Source of the DNA: Fibrobacter sp. | GTDB taxonomy: Bacteria > Fibrobacterota > Fibrobacteria > Fibrobacterales > Fibrobacteraceae | Assembly (NCBI GenBank): GCA_024398995.1 | Contig: JAKSIE010000018.1 | Location: 1 to 40,262, forward strand | Reading direction: 5' to 3' | Length of the DNA: 40,262 nucleotides | Shown: in pieces, positions 31,336 to 39,182 of the stretch | How positions within the stretch are numbered: position 1 is the stretch's first letter | Layout: each line of letters starts with the position of its first letter | Translations under genes and position numbers: made by a program | The notes under the pieces: model-generated | What the model was told of the DNA's origin: nothing | Database searches by the model: none | Seen by the model: only the letters and a program-made list of their open reading frames with translations

Positions 31336-32871
31336 ATGATCACGTTCCTTATTGGCGTCGCTATCCTCATTGGAGGCTACTTCACTTACGGAAAATTCGT
31401 TGAACACGTTTTCGGACCAGACGATCGTAAACCGCCCGCATTGGAAAACCCCGATGGCGTTGACCGTATGGTTCTGCCTCACTGGAAAAACGCCTTGATC
31501 CAGCTTCTGAACATCGCCGGTATCGGACCTGTTATCGGCGTTATTCTGGGCATTAAGTTCGGCCCCATCGTGTTCATTTTGCTGCCTTTGGGTAACGTAT
31601 TGGGCGGCGCCGTCCATGACTACTTCAGCGGAATGGTGAGCATGCGTAACAACGGTTACAACGTGCCGGCTCTTTCCCGCAAGTTCCTGGGCAAGGGTCC
31701 TTCCAAAGTTGTAATGACCTTGATTTCCTTGGCCTTGATTTTGGTGGGCGCCGTTTTCACCAACACCCCGGCCCAGTTGATCAACACCCCGATTCTCGTA
31801 GGCGACGCTGTGAGCCCCACACTGTTCTGGGTTGCCGTGGGCGCTATTTTCGTCTACTACTTCCTGAGTACCTTCTTCCCCATCGATAAGATTATCGGAC
31901 GAATCTACCCGGTGTTTGGCGGTTTGCTGATTCTCGCATCCATTGCAATCTTCATCGGCATCATCCCCAACATCAACGTTCTGTCCGAAATATCCTTCTC
32001 TGACTTTGCAAGCAACTTCAGCCAGCATCCGGCCAAGCTGCCCATTATCCCCATGCTGTTCGTGACTATTGCCTGCGGCATCATCAGCGGTTTCCATAGC
32101 ACCCAAAGCCCCCTGGTGGCTCGCACCGAAAAGAGCGAACGTCTGGGCCGTCAGACATTCTACGGCATGATGATTGCGGAAGGCCTTATCGGCATGATCT
32201 GGGCTGCAGGTGGTATGTACATCTATCACCAGATGCCCGAACTCATTACTGGCGCAAGTGGCGTTAAGGTTTTGAGCACCTTGGTATCCACCGTGATTCC
32301 CTTTGCTCCCATTTCCGTCCTGGTGGTCATCGGCGTGATTGTTCTTGCCATTACCAGCGGCGACACCAGCCTTCGTAGCCTCCGCCTGACTATCGCAGAA
32401 CTTTTGGACATCGACCAGACTTCTACCAAGAACCGTCTTTTGCTCACCGTGCCCATGTTCGCCATCTGTGCTGCAATCATCTTCTGGAGCAACCTGAACC
32501 CGGAAGGTTTCAACATCCTTTGGAATTACTTTAGCTGGAGTAACCAGCTCATGGCAGTCTGCAGCCTCTGTGTCACCACGGTTTATCTGCGCAGCAAGGG
32601 CAAGAATTTCTGGATTGGCCTTGGCCCCTGCCTGTTCATGAGTTTCATCTGCTTTGATTACATTCTGTGGGTCAGCCCCACCAATCTGAAGGGTGCTCCT
32701 TTGGGCTTTGGCTTGAACTACAACACCGCTTTGGTTCTCGCCATCATCTTCGCAGCACTTCTTGGGTCCTGGCTTGTAAAGCGCGGCAAGAAGCTTTCCA
32801 CTATGGAAGGTTTCAACCCCGACAAGTGGGATAATTCCAAGGACGTCAAGAACAACTATCAGCCCAAGTAA
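31336..32871 (+). CDS. cstA: CstA family peptide/pyruvate transporter
   Basis: The 511-residue polytopic protein matches the carbon starvation protein A family: the start ITFLIGVAILIGGYFTYGKF, the HWKNALIQLLNIAGIGPVIG segment near 48-67, FILLPLGNVLGGAVHDYFSGM near 80, CGIISGFHSTQSPLVARTEK near 236 and a C-terminal domain with several membrane segments. Family members take up peptides (CstA) or pyruvate (BtsT) by cation symport; this one has the shorter length of the clostridial type. An AGAAGG Shine-Dalgarno precedes the ATG. The stop overlaps the recD2 start. The substrate is inferred only at family level. Confidence 0.92.
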   Translation: MITFLIGVAILIGGYFTYGKFVEHVFGPDDRKPPALENPDGVDRMVLPHWKNALIQLLNIAGIGPVIGVILGIKFGPIVFILLPLGNVLGGAVHDYFSGMVSMRNNGYNVPALSRKFLGKGPSKVVMTLISLALILVGAVFTNTPAQLINTPILVGDAVSPTLFWVAVGAIFVYYFLSTFFPIDKIIGRIYPVFGGLLILASIAIFIGIIPNINVLSEISFSDFASNFSQHPAKLPIIPMLFVTIACGIISGFHSTQSPLVARTEKSERLGRQTFYGMMIAEGLIGMIWAAGGMYIYHQMPELITGASGVKVLSTLVSTVIPFAPISVLVVIGVIVLAITSGDTSLRSLRLTIAELLDIDQTSTKNRLLLTVPMFAICAAIIFWSNLNPEGFNILWNYFSWSNQLMAVCSLCVTTVYLRSKGKNFWIGLGPCLFMSFICFDYILWVSPTNLKGAPLGFGLNYNTALVLAIIFAALLGSWLVKRGKKLSTMEGFNPDKWDNSKDVKNNYQPK

Positions 32872-35012
32872 TGGAACTCAAAGGGACCGTAAAATCCATA
32901 ACGTTCCATAGTCCGCAGAACGGTTTTACCGTTCTGCGCTTGAATGATTCAGAATCAAAAAAAGTCGTTGTAGTCACAGGAACCCTTCCTGAACTTAACG
33001 TGGGAGAAAACGTCAAGTTCGAAGGTGAATGGGGACGTCATCCAAAATTTGGGACCCAGTTCAAGGCCACAAGCTTTGAAATTGTAGAGGTCACTAACGA
33101 CGGCGATGTGGTGGCTTATCTTGGTAGCGGCATTTGCCCAGGTGTGGGCCCCAAGACTGCACAAAACATCTACGATATTTTTGGCGAACAGACTTTCGAT
33201 ATTCTGGACAATCATCCCGAGATTTTCCGTAGCAAAAAAATCAAGGGTTTACCCGCAGCCAAGGTGGAACTTTTCCTGGCACGCTGGCAAGAAACTCGCC
33301 ATAGCCGCGACACCATGATGTTCCTGTATAGCCACGACATCACAGGAAGCATAGCCAAGAAACTTTGGATGAAGTTTGGACAGGGAACCATCGAAAAGAT
33401 TCACGAAAATCCCTACATGCTCTGCGAAGAAATCTTCGGCATCGGATTTTTGAAGGCCGATGAAATCGCTATGAAGGTGGGCATTCCTAAGGACAGCCCC
33501 ATGCGTTTGCAAGAGGCCCTACTTTACACCCTGCAAGAAGCCTCCGTTAATGATGGGCACACATTCCTCCCCAAGGACGCTTTACTGACCCGAACAGTTC
33601 GCAATCTCCGTTTGGATATGGAAGACGAAGATTCCATCAATCGCCTGCTGGACATTTTTGAACGAGCTTGCGCAAACGAAAGAATCCGGCGCGTCAACGA
33701 CGACTGTTTCCATCCCCAGCTTTTTAACGCCGAGCAGCGCATCGCAGACAACATTTCAAGACGATTCTTGATGAACGACCTTCCCACAGAAGGATTTGAC
33801 CACGCCTTGGTCGACTGGGAACGAGAACACAAGTTCGCTTTTGACCCAGTCCAGCGAGAAGCTATCGGAAAAGCATTAAGCCACAAGATTTTCATTATTA
33901 CAGGTGGACCCGGCACTGGCAAGACAACCATCCTGAAAGGCATTATTCACTTGGCCCGAAAGATGGACGAAAGCATTTGCCTCGCTGCACCCACAGGCCG
34001 CGCAGCAAAACGTATGAGCGATGTCTGCGGAGAAAAAGCAAGTACAATCCATCGCCTTTTGGAAGTGGACCCTGTCACCCACAAATTCAAGAAAAACGCT
34101 GACAACAAAATCCAATGCAAGTTGCTTATTGTTGACGAATTCAGTATGGTGGACACCTGGCTTGCCGCCTCCCTGTTTGATGCAGTCAGTTTCCAGACCC
34201 GAGTGGTCCTTGTTGGTGACGCCGATCAGCTCCCTAGTGTAGGTCCCGGAAACGTTTTAAACGATCTTCTCCGTGTTCCGCAAATTCCTAGTGTGCGTTT
34301 GCAGCACATCTTTAGACAGTCCGGCGGAAACGACATCGCGGATAAGGCATCCAAGATTAATCAAGGCGTTGTGCCCTCCCCTCCCGAAGGGCCCAACTTC
34401 CATTTCATGCCGTATAACGACCCAGACGAAGCACGTGCTCTCTTGCAAAAGTTGATTGCCACAGGCGTCAAAAGTAAGCTGGACATCAACCTCATGGAAG
34501 ACTTGCAGATACTTTGTCCTATGCGCAAAGGTCCCTTGGGCATCTTCGAGCTGAACACGTTCCTGCAGGATTTGCTGAATCCGGACGCACCCCGCACAAA
34601 AATCGCGGGCACCAACTGGAGCGTAGGCGACCGCGTAATGCAAATGAAGAACAACTACGAAAAGAACGTATTCAACGGCGACGTGGGCCACATCTATAAA
34701 ATCAGCAAAGACAAGAAAATCACAGTCTTCTTCGACGACAAGAATGTGGACTACGAAGATGATGAAATTGACGAGTTGTCCTTAGCATACGCCAGCACCA
34801 TTCACAAGAGTCAAGGTAGCGAATACCCCGCCGTCATCGTGATTCTAGATAGCAGCCATTACGTGATGCTGCAGCGTAACTTGATTTACACCGCCATTAC
34901 CCGCGCCAAGGGCCACGTGTGGATTCTCTCTGCTCCCGGCGCCTTCTATCAGGCAGTACGCAACAGCCGCAGCAACAAGCGTTTCACCCGTCTAACAGAA
35001 AGGCTTTCCTAA
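32871..35012 (+). CDS. recD2: RecD2-like superfamily 1 helicase
   Basis: The 713-residue protein has the RecD2 layout. It starts with an OB-fold (GTVKSITFHSPQNGFTVLRL), then helix-hairpin-helix segments (GVGPKTAQNIYDIFG, IFGIGFLKADEIA), and a helicase core with Walker A GGPGTGKT at 345-352, APTGRAAKR at 373-381, Walker B LLIVDEFSMVD at 418-428, GDADQLPSVGPG near 449 and the late STIHKSQGSEYP motif. RecD2 is a 5'-3' DNA helicase acting outside RecBCD in repair. It starts in the cstA stop (TAATG) and its own stop contains the start of the TM2 gene, with no obvious functional link between these three. Confidence 0.96.
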   Translation: MELKGTVKSITFHSPQNGFTVLRLNDSESKKVVVVTGTLPELNVGENVKFEGEWGRHPKFGTQFKATSFEIVEVTNDGDVVAYLGSGICPGVGPKTAQNIYDIFGEQTFDILDNHPEIFRSKKIKGLPAAKVELFLARWQETRHSRDTMMFLYSHDITGSIAKKLWMKFGQGTIEKIHENPYMLCEEIFGIGFLKADEIAMKVGIPKDSPMRLQEALLYTLQEASVNDGHTFLPKDALLTRTVRNLRLDMEDEDSINRLLDIFERACANERIRRVNDDCFHPQLFNAEQRIADNISRRFLMNDLPTEGFDHALVDWEREHKFAFDPVQREAIGKALSHKIFIITGGPGTGKTTILKGIIHLARKMDESICLAAPTGRAAKRMSDVCGEKASTIHRLLEVDPVTHKFKKNADNKIQCKLLIVDEFSMVDTWLAASLFDAVSFQTRVVLVGDADQLPSVGPGNVLNDLLRVPQIPSVRLQHIFRQSGGNDIADKASKINQGVVPSPPEGPNFHFMPYNDPDEARALLQKLIATGVKSKLDINLMEDLQILCPMRKGPLGIFELNTFLQDLLNPDAPRTKIAGTNWSVGDRVMQMKNNYEKNVFNGDVGHIYKISKDKKITVFFDDKNVDYEDDEIDELSLAYASTIHKSQGSEYPAVIVILDSSHYVMLQRNLIYTAITRAKGHVWILSAPGAFYQAVRNSRSNKRFTRLTERLS

Positions 35013-35476
35013 TGAGCGAAAATAATTTCGATAGCTTAGAACAAAGTTTTCCTGTAGAGCGTAAAAAGACTTCCAAGCGGCAAGTTCCCGAACATCCTCT
35101 CACCGGGAAGATTATCAGCAAGGAAAATTCTCCCGACAAGAATGCAACTTACATGGGCATCCTGGCTGTGCTATGCGGATTTCTCGGCATTCATGACCTA
35201 AACTGCGGCAACATCCGCAACGGCGTTCTGAAGCTCATATTCTCTTGTTTCGGATTCACAATCATTATATCTATCATTTGGAACATCATTGACTTGTTCA
35301 AACTAGGTAACGGGACCTACAAGGCTGCCAACGGCATTGAAATAGGACGCGCCCCATGGTGCAAAATAGCCGCCGTTATAGAACTATTTTTGCTAGTGGT
35401 AAGCATAACCGCCATTATCCTTATCTTATGGACGTTTATCCTAGGCGCAGCTTATTCTTCGGCGCAATACAATTAA
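35012..35476 (+). CDS. TM2 domain-containing membrane protein
   Basis: The 154-residue product has a polar N-terminus of about 45 residues (DSLEQSFPVERKKTSKRQVP), then a TM2 domain: YMGILAVLCGFLGIHDLNCGN, RNGVLKLIFSCFGFTIIISIIWNIIDLF with the usual turn, and a third hydrophobic segment near 125-148. TM2 proteins are small membrane proteins of mostly unknown function. The ATG overlaps the recD2 stop by one base, and AGAAAGG lies upstream. The terminator at 35494-35516 ends the transcript. Confidence 0.8.
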   Translation: MSENNFDSLEQSFPVERKKTSKRQVPEHPLTGKIISKENSPDKNATYMGILAVLCGFLGIHDLNCGNIRNGVLKLIFSCFGFTIIISIIWNIIDLFKLGNGTYKAANGIEIGRAPWCKIAAVIELFLLVVSITAIILILWTFILGAAYSSAQYN

Positions 35477-35493
35477 TTTCAAAAAAAAATCAT

Positions 35494-35516
35494 GAGGGCC
35501 TCGCCCTCTTTTTTTT
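35494..35516 (+). terminator. Terminator of the nadA-to-TM2 gene run
   Basis: GAGGGC (35494-35499) and GCCCTC (35503-35508) pair around CTC and are followed by eight T. Confidence 0.85.
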
Positions 35517-35559
35517 CGCAAAAATCAATTTATTCTTTAAAATTATGATTTATTCAATA

Positions 35560-35582
35560 ATTGATAACTTTTAGTTATCAAT
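35560..35582. promoter_or_regulatory. Perfect 10-bp inverted repeat, possible operator
   Basis: ATTGATAACT and AGTTATCAAT are separated by TTT. It lies 18 bases upstream of the -35 of the small exported-protein promoter and has no T-run, so a protein-binding site is more likely than a terminator. Confidence 0.45.
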
Positions 35583-35600
35583 CTCATACAAATTATGTAT

Positions 35601-35629
35601 TTGATTTCAGTATTAGAAAAGTCTAACTT
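35601..35629 (+). promoter_or_regulatory. Promoter of the small exported-protein pair
   Basis: TTGATT at 35601-35606, a 17-base spacer and TAACTT at 35624-35629. The start would be near 35636, and the message has a normal Shine-Dalgarno. Confidence 0.55.
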
Positions 35630-35656
35630 TAAGCATGTAACAAAGAGGTAATGAAA

Positions 35657-35974
35657 ATGAAAAAGATCATTAACGCAATCGCAATCGCAGCCGCTCTGAG
35701 TGCAACCAACCTTTTTGCCGCAAACGACTACATTATCCAAATTACCGAAAAGGACGGTACCGTCCGCGAAATCCCGGTTAGTACCCTGGACAAAATCACT
35801 TTTGAATCTGACGCCTCCACCATTGAAGTAAATGACCCCTACAAGGCAATGGACGAACGATTCGGCGGAGAAAAGATTCACGCCACCCAAATCAAGGTTC
35901 CTTCCAAAGTCGCAGAAAAAATGGTTAAGGAATACAACGAAAAGTCCAACAAATACAACAGCCATCGCATCTAA
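35657..35974 (+). CDS. Small exported protein, first of a pair
   Basis: The product has 105 residues from the ATG at 35657; the ATG at 35651 is only two bases from the Shine-Dalgarno GAGG, while 35657 is eight bases away. A signal peptide (KKIINAIAIAAALSATNLFA) is followed by DYIIQITEKDGTVREIPVSTLDKITFES, a motif common in small secreted proteins of Bacteroidetes (xIPVSxIDxITF), and a basic C-terminus rich in Lys and Asn. The gene after it begins with an almost identical 5' stretch. No function is known. A promoter with a perfect palindrome upstream suggests regulated expression. Confidence 0.75.
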   Translation: MKKIINAIAIAAALSATNLFAANDYIIQITEKDGTVREIPVSTLDKITFESDASTIEVNDPYKAMDERFGGEKIHATQIKVPSKVAEKMVKEYNEKSNKYNSHRI

Positions 35975-36019
35975 CAAACAAAGGTTTAACAATCAAGTAT
36001 TAAAAAAGAGGATATGAAA

Positions 36020-36370
36020 ATGAAAAAGATGTTTATCGCACTGATGATGATGTTCGCCGCAATTAACGCTTTCGCAGCAACTTCCGTTCCTAGTCACCTT
36101 CGTAATCACGCTCTGCAGTTGGATGTGGAGCACGTCGACTCCCTGATTATTGAACAATGCGATGACGGTTCCAAGGAATTGCAGGTCAAGGGAAACTCTG
36201 ATGAAGCTGTAAGCGCAAACTTCGACATGGAAAACGTTTCTTCCATCAAGCTTCTGAAGGGAAAAAGCCCTGACGACAAGGTGACCTTCTACATCAACGG
36301 CGAAAAGAAGAGCTATAAGGTTTCTGAAATCAAGAGCATCAAGATCCGCACCGTAGAACGCGCTAACTAA
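36020..36370 (+). CDS. Small exported protein, second of a pair
   Basis: From the ATG at 36020 the product has 116 residues; the same start arrangement as the upstream gene (GAGG eight bases before, with an extra ATG in between) supports it. After the signal peptide (KKMFIALMMMFAAINAFA) come three related short segments: DVEHVDSLIIEQ, DMENVSSIKLLK and YKVSEIKSIKIR, each with a pattern of hydrophobic, Ser and Ile residues like the IDSITF motif of secreted Bacteroidetes proteins. This looks like a small beta-repeat protein. Cotranscribed with the first of the pair, 45 bases from its stop. Function unknown. Confidence 0.75.
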   Translation: MKKMFIALMMMFAAINAFAATSVPSHLRNHALQLDVEHVDSLIIEQCDDGSKELQVKGNSDEAVSANFDMENVSSIKLLKGKSPDDKVTFYINGEKKSYKVSEIKSIKIRTVERAN

Positions 36371-36407
36371 AACACCTCTCCCAGCCCCATCCGCAAGATA
36401 AAACATT

Positions 36408-36413
36408 TATATT
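36408..36413 (+). promoter_or_regulatory. -10 of the HAD gene, probably leaderless
   Basis: TATATT ends six bases before the ATG at 36420. No Shine-Dalgarno. Confidence 0.5.
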
Positions 36414-36419
36414 TTGCGT

Positions 36420-37076
36420 ATGCAAGAATTCAAGAATATCTTTTTTGATTTGGGCGGGGTGCTGTTCGACTTGCACCTGAGCAACGCACTGATCCACTTC
36501 GCCAAGCTGGGCTTGCCCATTCCCCCGGAATTCGTGGAGGGGGCCCGCAACTTCAAGGGCATTCCCAAGATCAACAATCCTTTTATCGACATGCTGCATC
36601 AAATGGACATTGGCACAGTCCAAAGGGATCAGCTTTTACAGATCATGCACAAGCAGTTGCCCGCAAGTGTTACGGACCAGCAGATCATCGATGGCTTTGA
36701 ATGCATGATCAACGTTCCTGCCCAAAGACTCGCCCTGCTAAAAAAGCTCCGCAGCCGCTACAAGGTCTATCTGCTCAGCAACATCGGAGACGTTCACTGG
36801 GAAGCCTCCAAGCGCATGGCCCGAGAAGCCGGCTACCCTGTAGAAGAATGCTTCGACTACTGCTTCTGCTCCTACCATTTAGGCGTCAGCAAGCCCGACC
36901 CAAGAATCTTCCAGAAGGTCATCGAACTAAGCGGACTCAACCCCGCCGAAAGCCTCTACCTGGACGACGCTGAAGACAACATAACCGCAGGCAAAGCCGC
37001 GGGCCTCATCGCCAAGAAAATCGAAAGCAATCACCTGGAAGACTACATCCCGGAACTGTTCCCGGAATTCGCGTAA
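36420..37076 (+). CDS. HAD family hydrolase
   Basis: The 218-residue protein shows all four HAD motifs: FFDLGGVLFDL near 8-18 (motif I, nucleophile Asp), LLSNIG near 119 (motif II), KPDPRIFQKV near 161 (motif III, Lys) and LYLDDAEDN near 182 (motif IV). The DLGGVL form of motif I places it with the YihX-like and haloacid dehalogenase-like sugar phosphatases. The substrate is unknown; candidates are sugar phosphates or small phosphoesters. A TTG at 36414 precedes it, but the ATG six bases after a -10-like hexamer is preferred. A terminator follows at 37098-37131. Confidence 0.88.
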   Translation: MQEFKNIFFDLGGVLFDLHLSNALIHFAKLGLPIPPEFVEGARNFKGIPKINNPFIDMLHQMDIGTVQRDQLLQIMHKQLPASVTDQQIIDGFECMINVPAQRLALLKKLRSRYKVYLLSNIGDVHWEASKRMAREAGYPVEECFDYCFCSYHLGVSKPDPRIFQKVIELSGLNPAESLYLDDAEDNITAGKAAGLIAKKIESNHLEDYIPELFPEFA

Positions 37077-37096
37077 CAATTCAATTTTAGAACAAC

Positions 37097-37131
37097 AAAA
37101 GAGCCCCGCCTCCAATGAGACGGGGTTCTTT
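37097..37131. terminator. Terminator after the HAD gene
   Basis: AAAGAGCCCCG (37098-37108) pairs with CGGGGTTCTTT (37121-37131) with one G-T pair, and is A/T-rich at both ends, so it could serve both strands. Confidence 0.65.
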
Positions 37132-37142
37132 AAGTTTCACAG

Positions 37143-37171
37143 GAGATCCCGGCTCGGAGGCCGGGATGACA
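37143..37171. repeat. REP-like palindrome, copy 2
   Basis: ATCCCGGC (37146-37153) and GCCGGGAT (37160-37167) form a perfect 8-bp stem, followed by GACA. Same family as 11281-11308. Confidence 0.6.
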
Positions 37172-37231
37172 TGCAAGTCCGTAGTGCAGCAAACATTCCT
37201 GTCTACAGTCTACTTCCTACTGTATACTCGC

Positions 37232-38036
37232 TTACACTTCCTCGATAGAAGCATGGTACTCCTGCAAGCTCTTCACTTCGCCCTTGCCAGCCTTAGCAGC
37301 GGCGATGCCCTTGACGGTGTCGAGAGCGGCGGCCAAAGTGGTGATGTAAGGAGTCTTGTACTTGATGGCAGCCTTACGGATGGCGCTTTCATCGGCAACA
37401 GCGTCGCGGCGAGCCCACGGGGTGTTGATGATGAGGTTCACCTGCTTGTTCAGGATAACATCCAGAACGTTGGGGCGGCCTTCGGCGATCTTGTTCACCA
37501 CTTCGCACTTGACGCCAGCCTTTTCGTAGAACTTGGCGGTGCCTTCGGTTGCGTAGATCTTGAAGCCCAGTTCCTGGAAACGCTGACCCACTTCGATTGC
37601 CTGGTCGCAGAGGTTGGTCTTGTCAGACAAGCTGATAAGAACTGCACCGCTGGAAGGCAGGATGGAGCCTGCAGCTTCCTGGCTCTTGTAGTAAGCCAGG
37701 GCGAAGTCTTCGGAGAGGCCGAGCACTTCACCGGTGGAACGCATTTCAGGACCGAGAACCGGGTCAACCTTGGGGAACTTGTCAAACGGGAACACAGCTT
37801 CCTTGGCGCCGTGGTGCTTGAACTTCTTGTCCTTCAGCTTCAAATCTTCCAGCTTTTCACCCATCATGAGGCGGGTGGCAAGGCGGGCCATCTGAGTGTT
37901 ACAGACCTTGGAGACCAGAGGCACGGTACGGCTTGCTTTCGGTCCATAAGCGCCATGAACCATCATCACATTATAATTCGTAATACTTTCCATCGGCTTA
38001 GGAACGGCCCAAGACATAGCTGTAAAAGCTACCAAA
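37232..38036 (-). pseudogene. carB: carB 3' fragment A fused to part of a secreted-protein gene
   Basis: The last 234 codons (37232-37936) encode the C-terminal part of the carbamoyl phosphate synthase large subunit: SRTVPLVSKVCNTQMARLAT, FDKFPKVDPVLGPEMRSTGE, then the MGS-like allosteric domain (LISLSDKTNLCDQAIEVG, IYATEGTAKFYEKAGV, INTPWARRDAVADES). A full CarB has about 1070 residues, so the ATP-grasp modules are missing. Upstream, in frame, the reading continues into a signal-peptide-like LIACILLVAFTAMSWA and VMMVHGAYGPK, like the start of a secreted hydrolase, but no clean start codon leads into it. I read this as a recombination product, not a functional gene. See 39235-40005 for the second copy. 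Confidence 0.85.
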
Positions 38037-38070
38037 AGAATACACGCAATTAATTAACCTTTTTCAAACC

Positions 38071-38997
38071 CTAATATGTGATGTATACATCGTCTTCTTT
38101 ATTTTTAAAAGAAATTCCTCTAGACGAAGCTGATGCAAAGCACTTAATTTTTCCGTTCTCTAACCGACAAACATCTCGTTCCAACAAGAGAATGTTCCCC
38201 TGAAATTGCAAAACAGCACCCGCAGTCCAGAAGTAATCATTTTCCAAAATGTATTTTAAGTTATCATTTACAAACAACGAAGAAGTTCGTTCTTCTTTAT
38301 CAAATTTCAAGCAATACATATCACCATCCCACGCTCTCACATCATCACATTTCCTAATCCATTTTAAATCACCATCTAGTCTCTTGTATGTAACCGTTTT
38401 TTGAATCGTATCCAATACGCCATATTGGCAATACTCACTCCCGAGACTATCCATATTAAACCCTTCTATATTAGGATTCCTGTTATTTCCCATCACCAAT
38501 ATTTTTCCATCAAGCCACGGTCTCAATTTCGTAGTGTAATGGACATCAATAGAACAGCCGTCAAACAGCTTCTTGATTTTCATTTTATGCGGTTTCTCAC
38601 CGATTTTCCAAAAAGAAACTTTCGATTTCGGGTCACCTCCCCAAATTACAGAATCTGAAAGTTGCCCCTTGATATATTCAAAATCATCATTCCTTGAATT
38701 GTCCAGCGAATCTGACCATACAGGTCCATCTAATTGAACACGATAGTTATAAAGCGACAAACCAGGATGAGCATACCCAGAACGATCATACGAAAGGCCA
38801 AATGTAGGTTCCACTTCCTCATGCCAATAACGAGAAGTATTGACAATAACTAGAGAGTCGTCAACAAAGCCAACAACTTTACCTAGCGAACGTTCCTCCG
38901 ACCAATGCATCGATACATCATCCCCACACCCCCACATGCCTACGCATGCAAGTGTCGCCAGAGCAGCCACAATCAGTCTTTTAATTTCAACCATCAT
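38071..38997 (-). CDS. Lipoprotein of unknown function between the carB fragments
   Basis: From the ATG at 38997 the product has 308 residues. The signal peptide (MMVEIKRLIVAALATLACV) ends in a lipobox MWGC. The rest has no recognised family; it includes YKRLDGDLKWIRKCDD and paired Cys residues and alternating strand-like stretches. Base composition is visibly more AT-rich than the neighbouring carB sequence, so this gene may have been brought in. A near-perfect Shine-Dalgarno (AAAGGAGG) lies nine bases before the start but sits inside a 6-bp inverted repeat that ends directly at the ATG. TATACT at 39050-39045 is a likely -10. Confidence 0.75.
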   Translation of the reverse strand: MMVEIKRLIVAALATLACVGMWGCGDDVSMHWSEERSLGKVVGFVDDSLVIVNTSRYWHEEVEPTFGLSYDRSGYAHPGLSLYNYRVQLDGPVWSDSLDNSRNDDFEYIKGQLSDSVIWGGDPKSKVSFWKIGEKPHKMKIKKLFDGCSIDVHYTTKLRPWLDGKILVMGNNRNPNIEGFNMDSLGSEYCQYGVLDTIQKTVTYKRLDGDLKWIRKCDDVRAWDGDMYCLKFDKEERTSSLFVNDNLKYILENDYFWTAGAVLQFQGNILLLERDVCRLENGKIKCFASASSRGISFKNKEDDVYITY

Positions 38998-39013
38998 AAA
39001 GGAACCCTCCTTT
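38998..39013 (-). promoter_or_regulatory. Hairpin covering the Shine-Dalgarno of the lipoprotein gene
   Basis: On minus AAAGGA, loop GGGT, TCCTTT, immediately followed by the ATG at 38997. The pairing would hide the GGAGG ribosome site. Confidence 0.4.
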
Positions 39014-39142
39014 GCCACTAGTCCAAAACCAAGAACGATTCGGGAGTATATGACGACAATCACACGCAAATATAAAAATTACTTTGTTAAGATATTTTAT
39101 ACAAATTTTCACACAAAAAAACTTTCCCCCTATATACAAAAA

Positions 39143-39174
39143 AAAGACCGCAGCATTTTATTGCTACGGTCTTT
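39143..39174 (-). terminator. Terminator of carB copy B
   Basis: AAAGACCG (39143-39150) pairs with CGGTCTTT (39167-39174), and after one mismatch AGCA pairs with TGCT around a six-base loop; on minus a T-run follows. It lies about 60 bases after the stop at 39235, with the REP-like element between. Confidence 0.8.
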
Positions 39175-39182
39175 AATGTTCT

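Noticed and set aside
30298..32229. 643-codon open frame on minus opposite the barrel protein and cstA
   Set aside because: Spans two well-supported plus genes and the gap between them; composition (His, Gln, Val) is that of an antisense frame.
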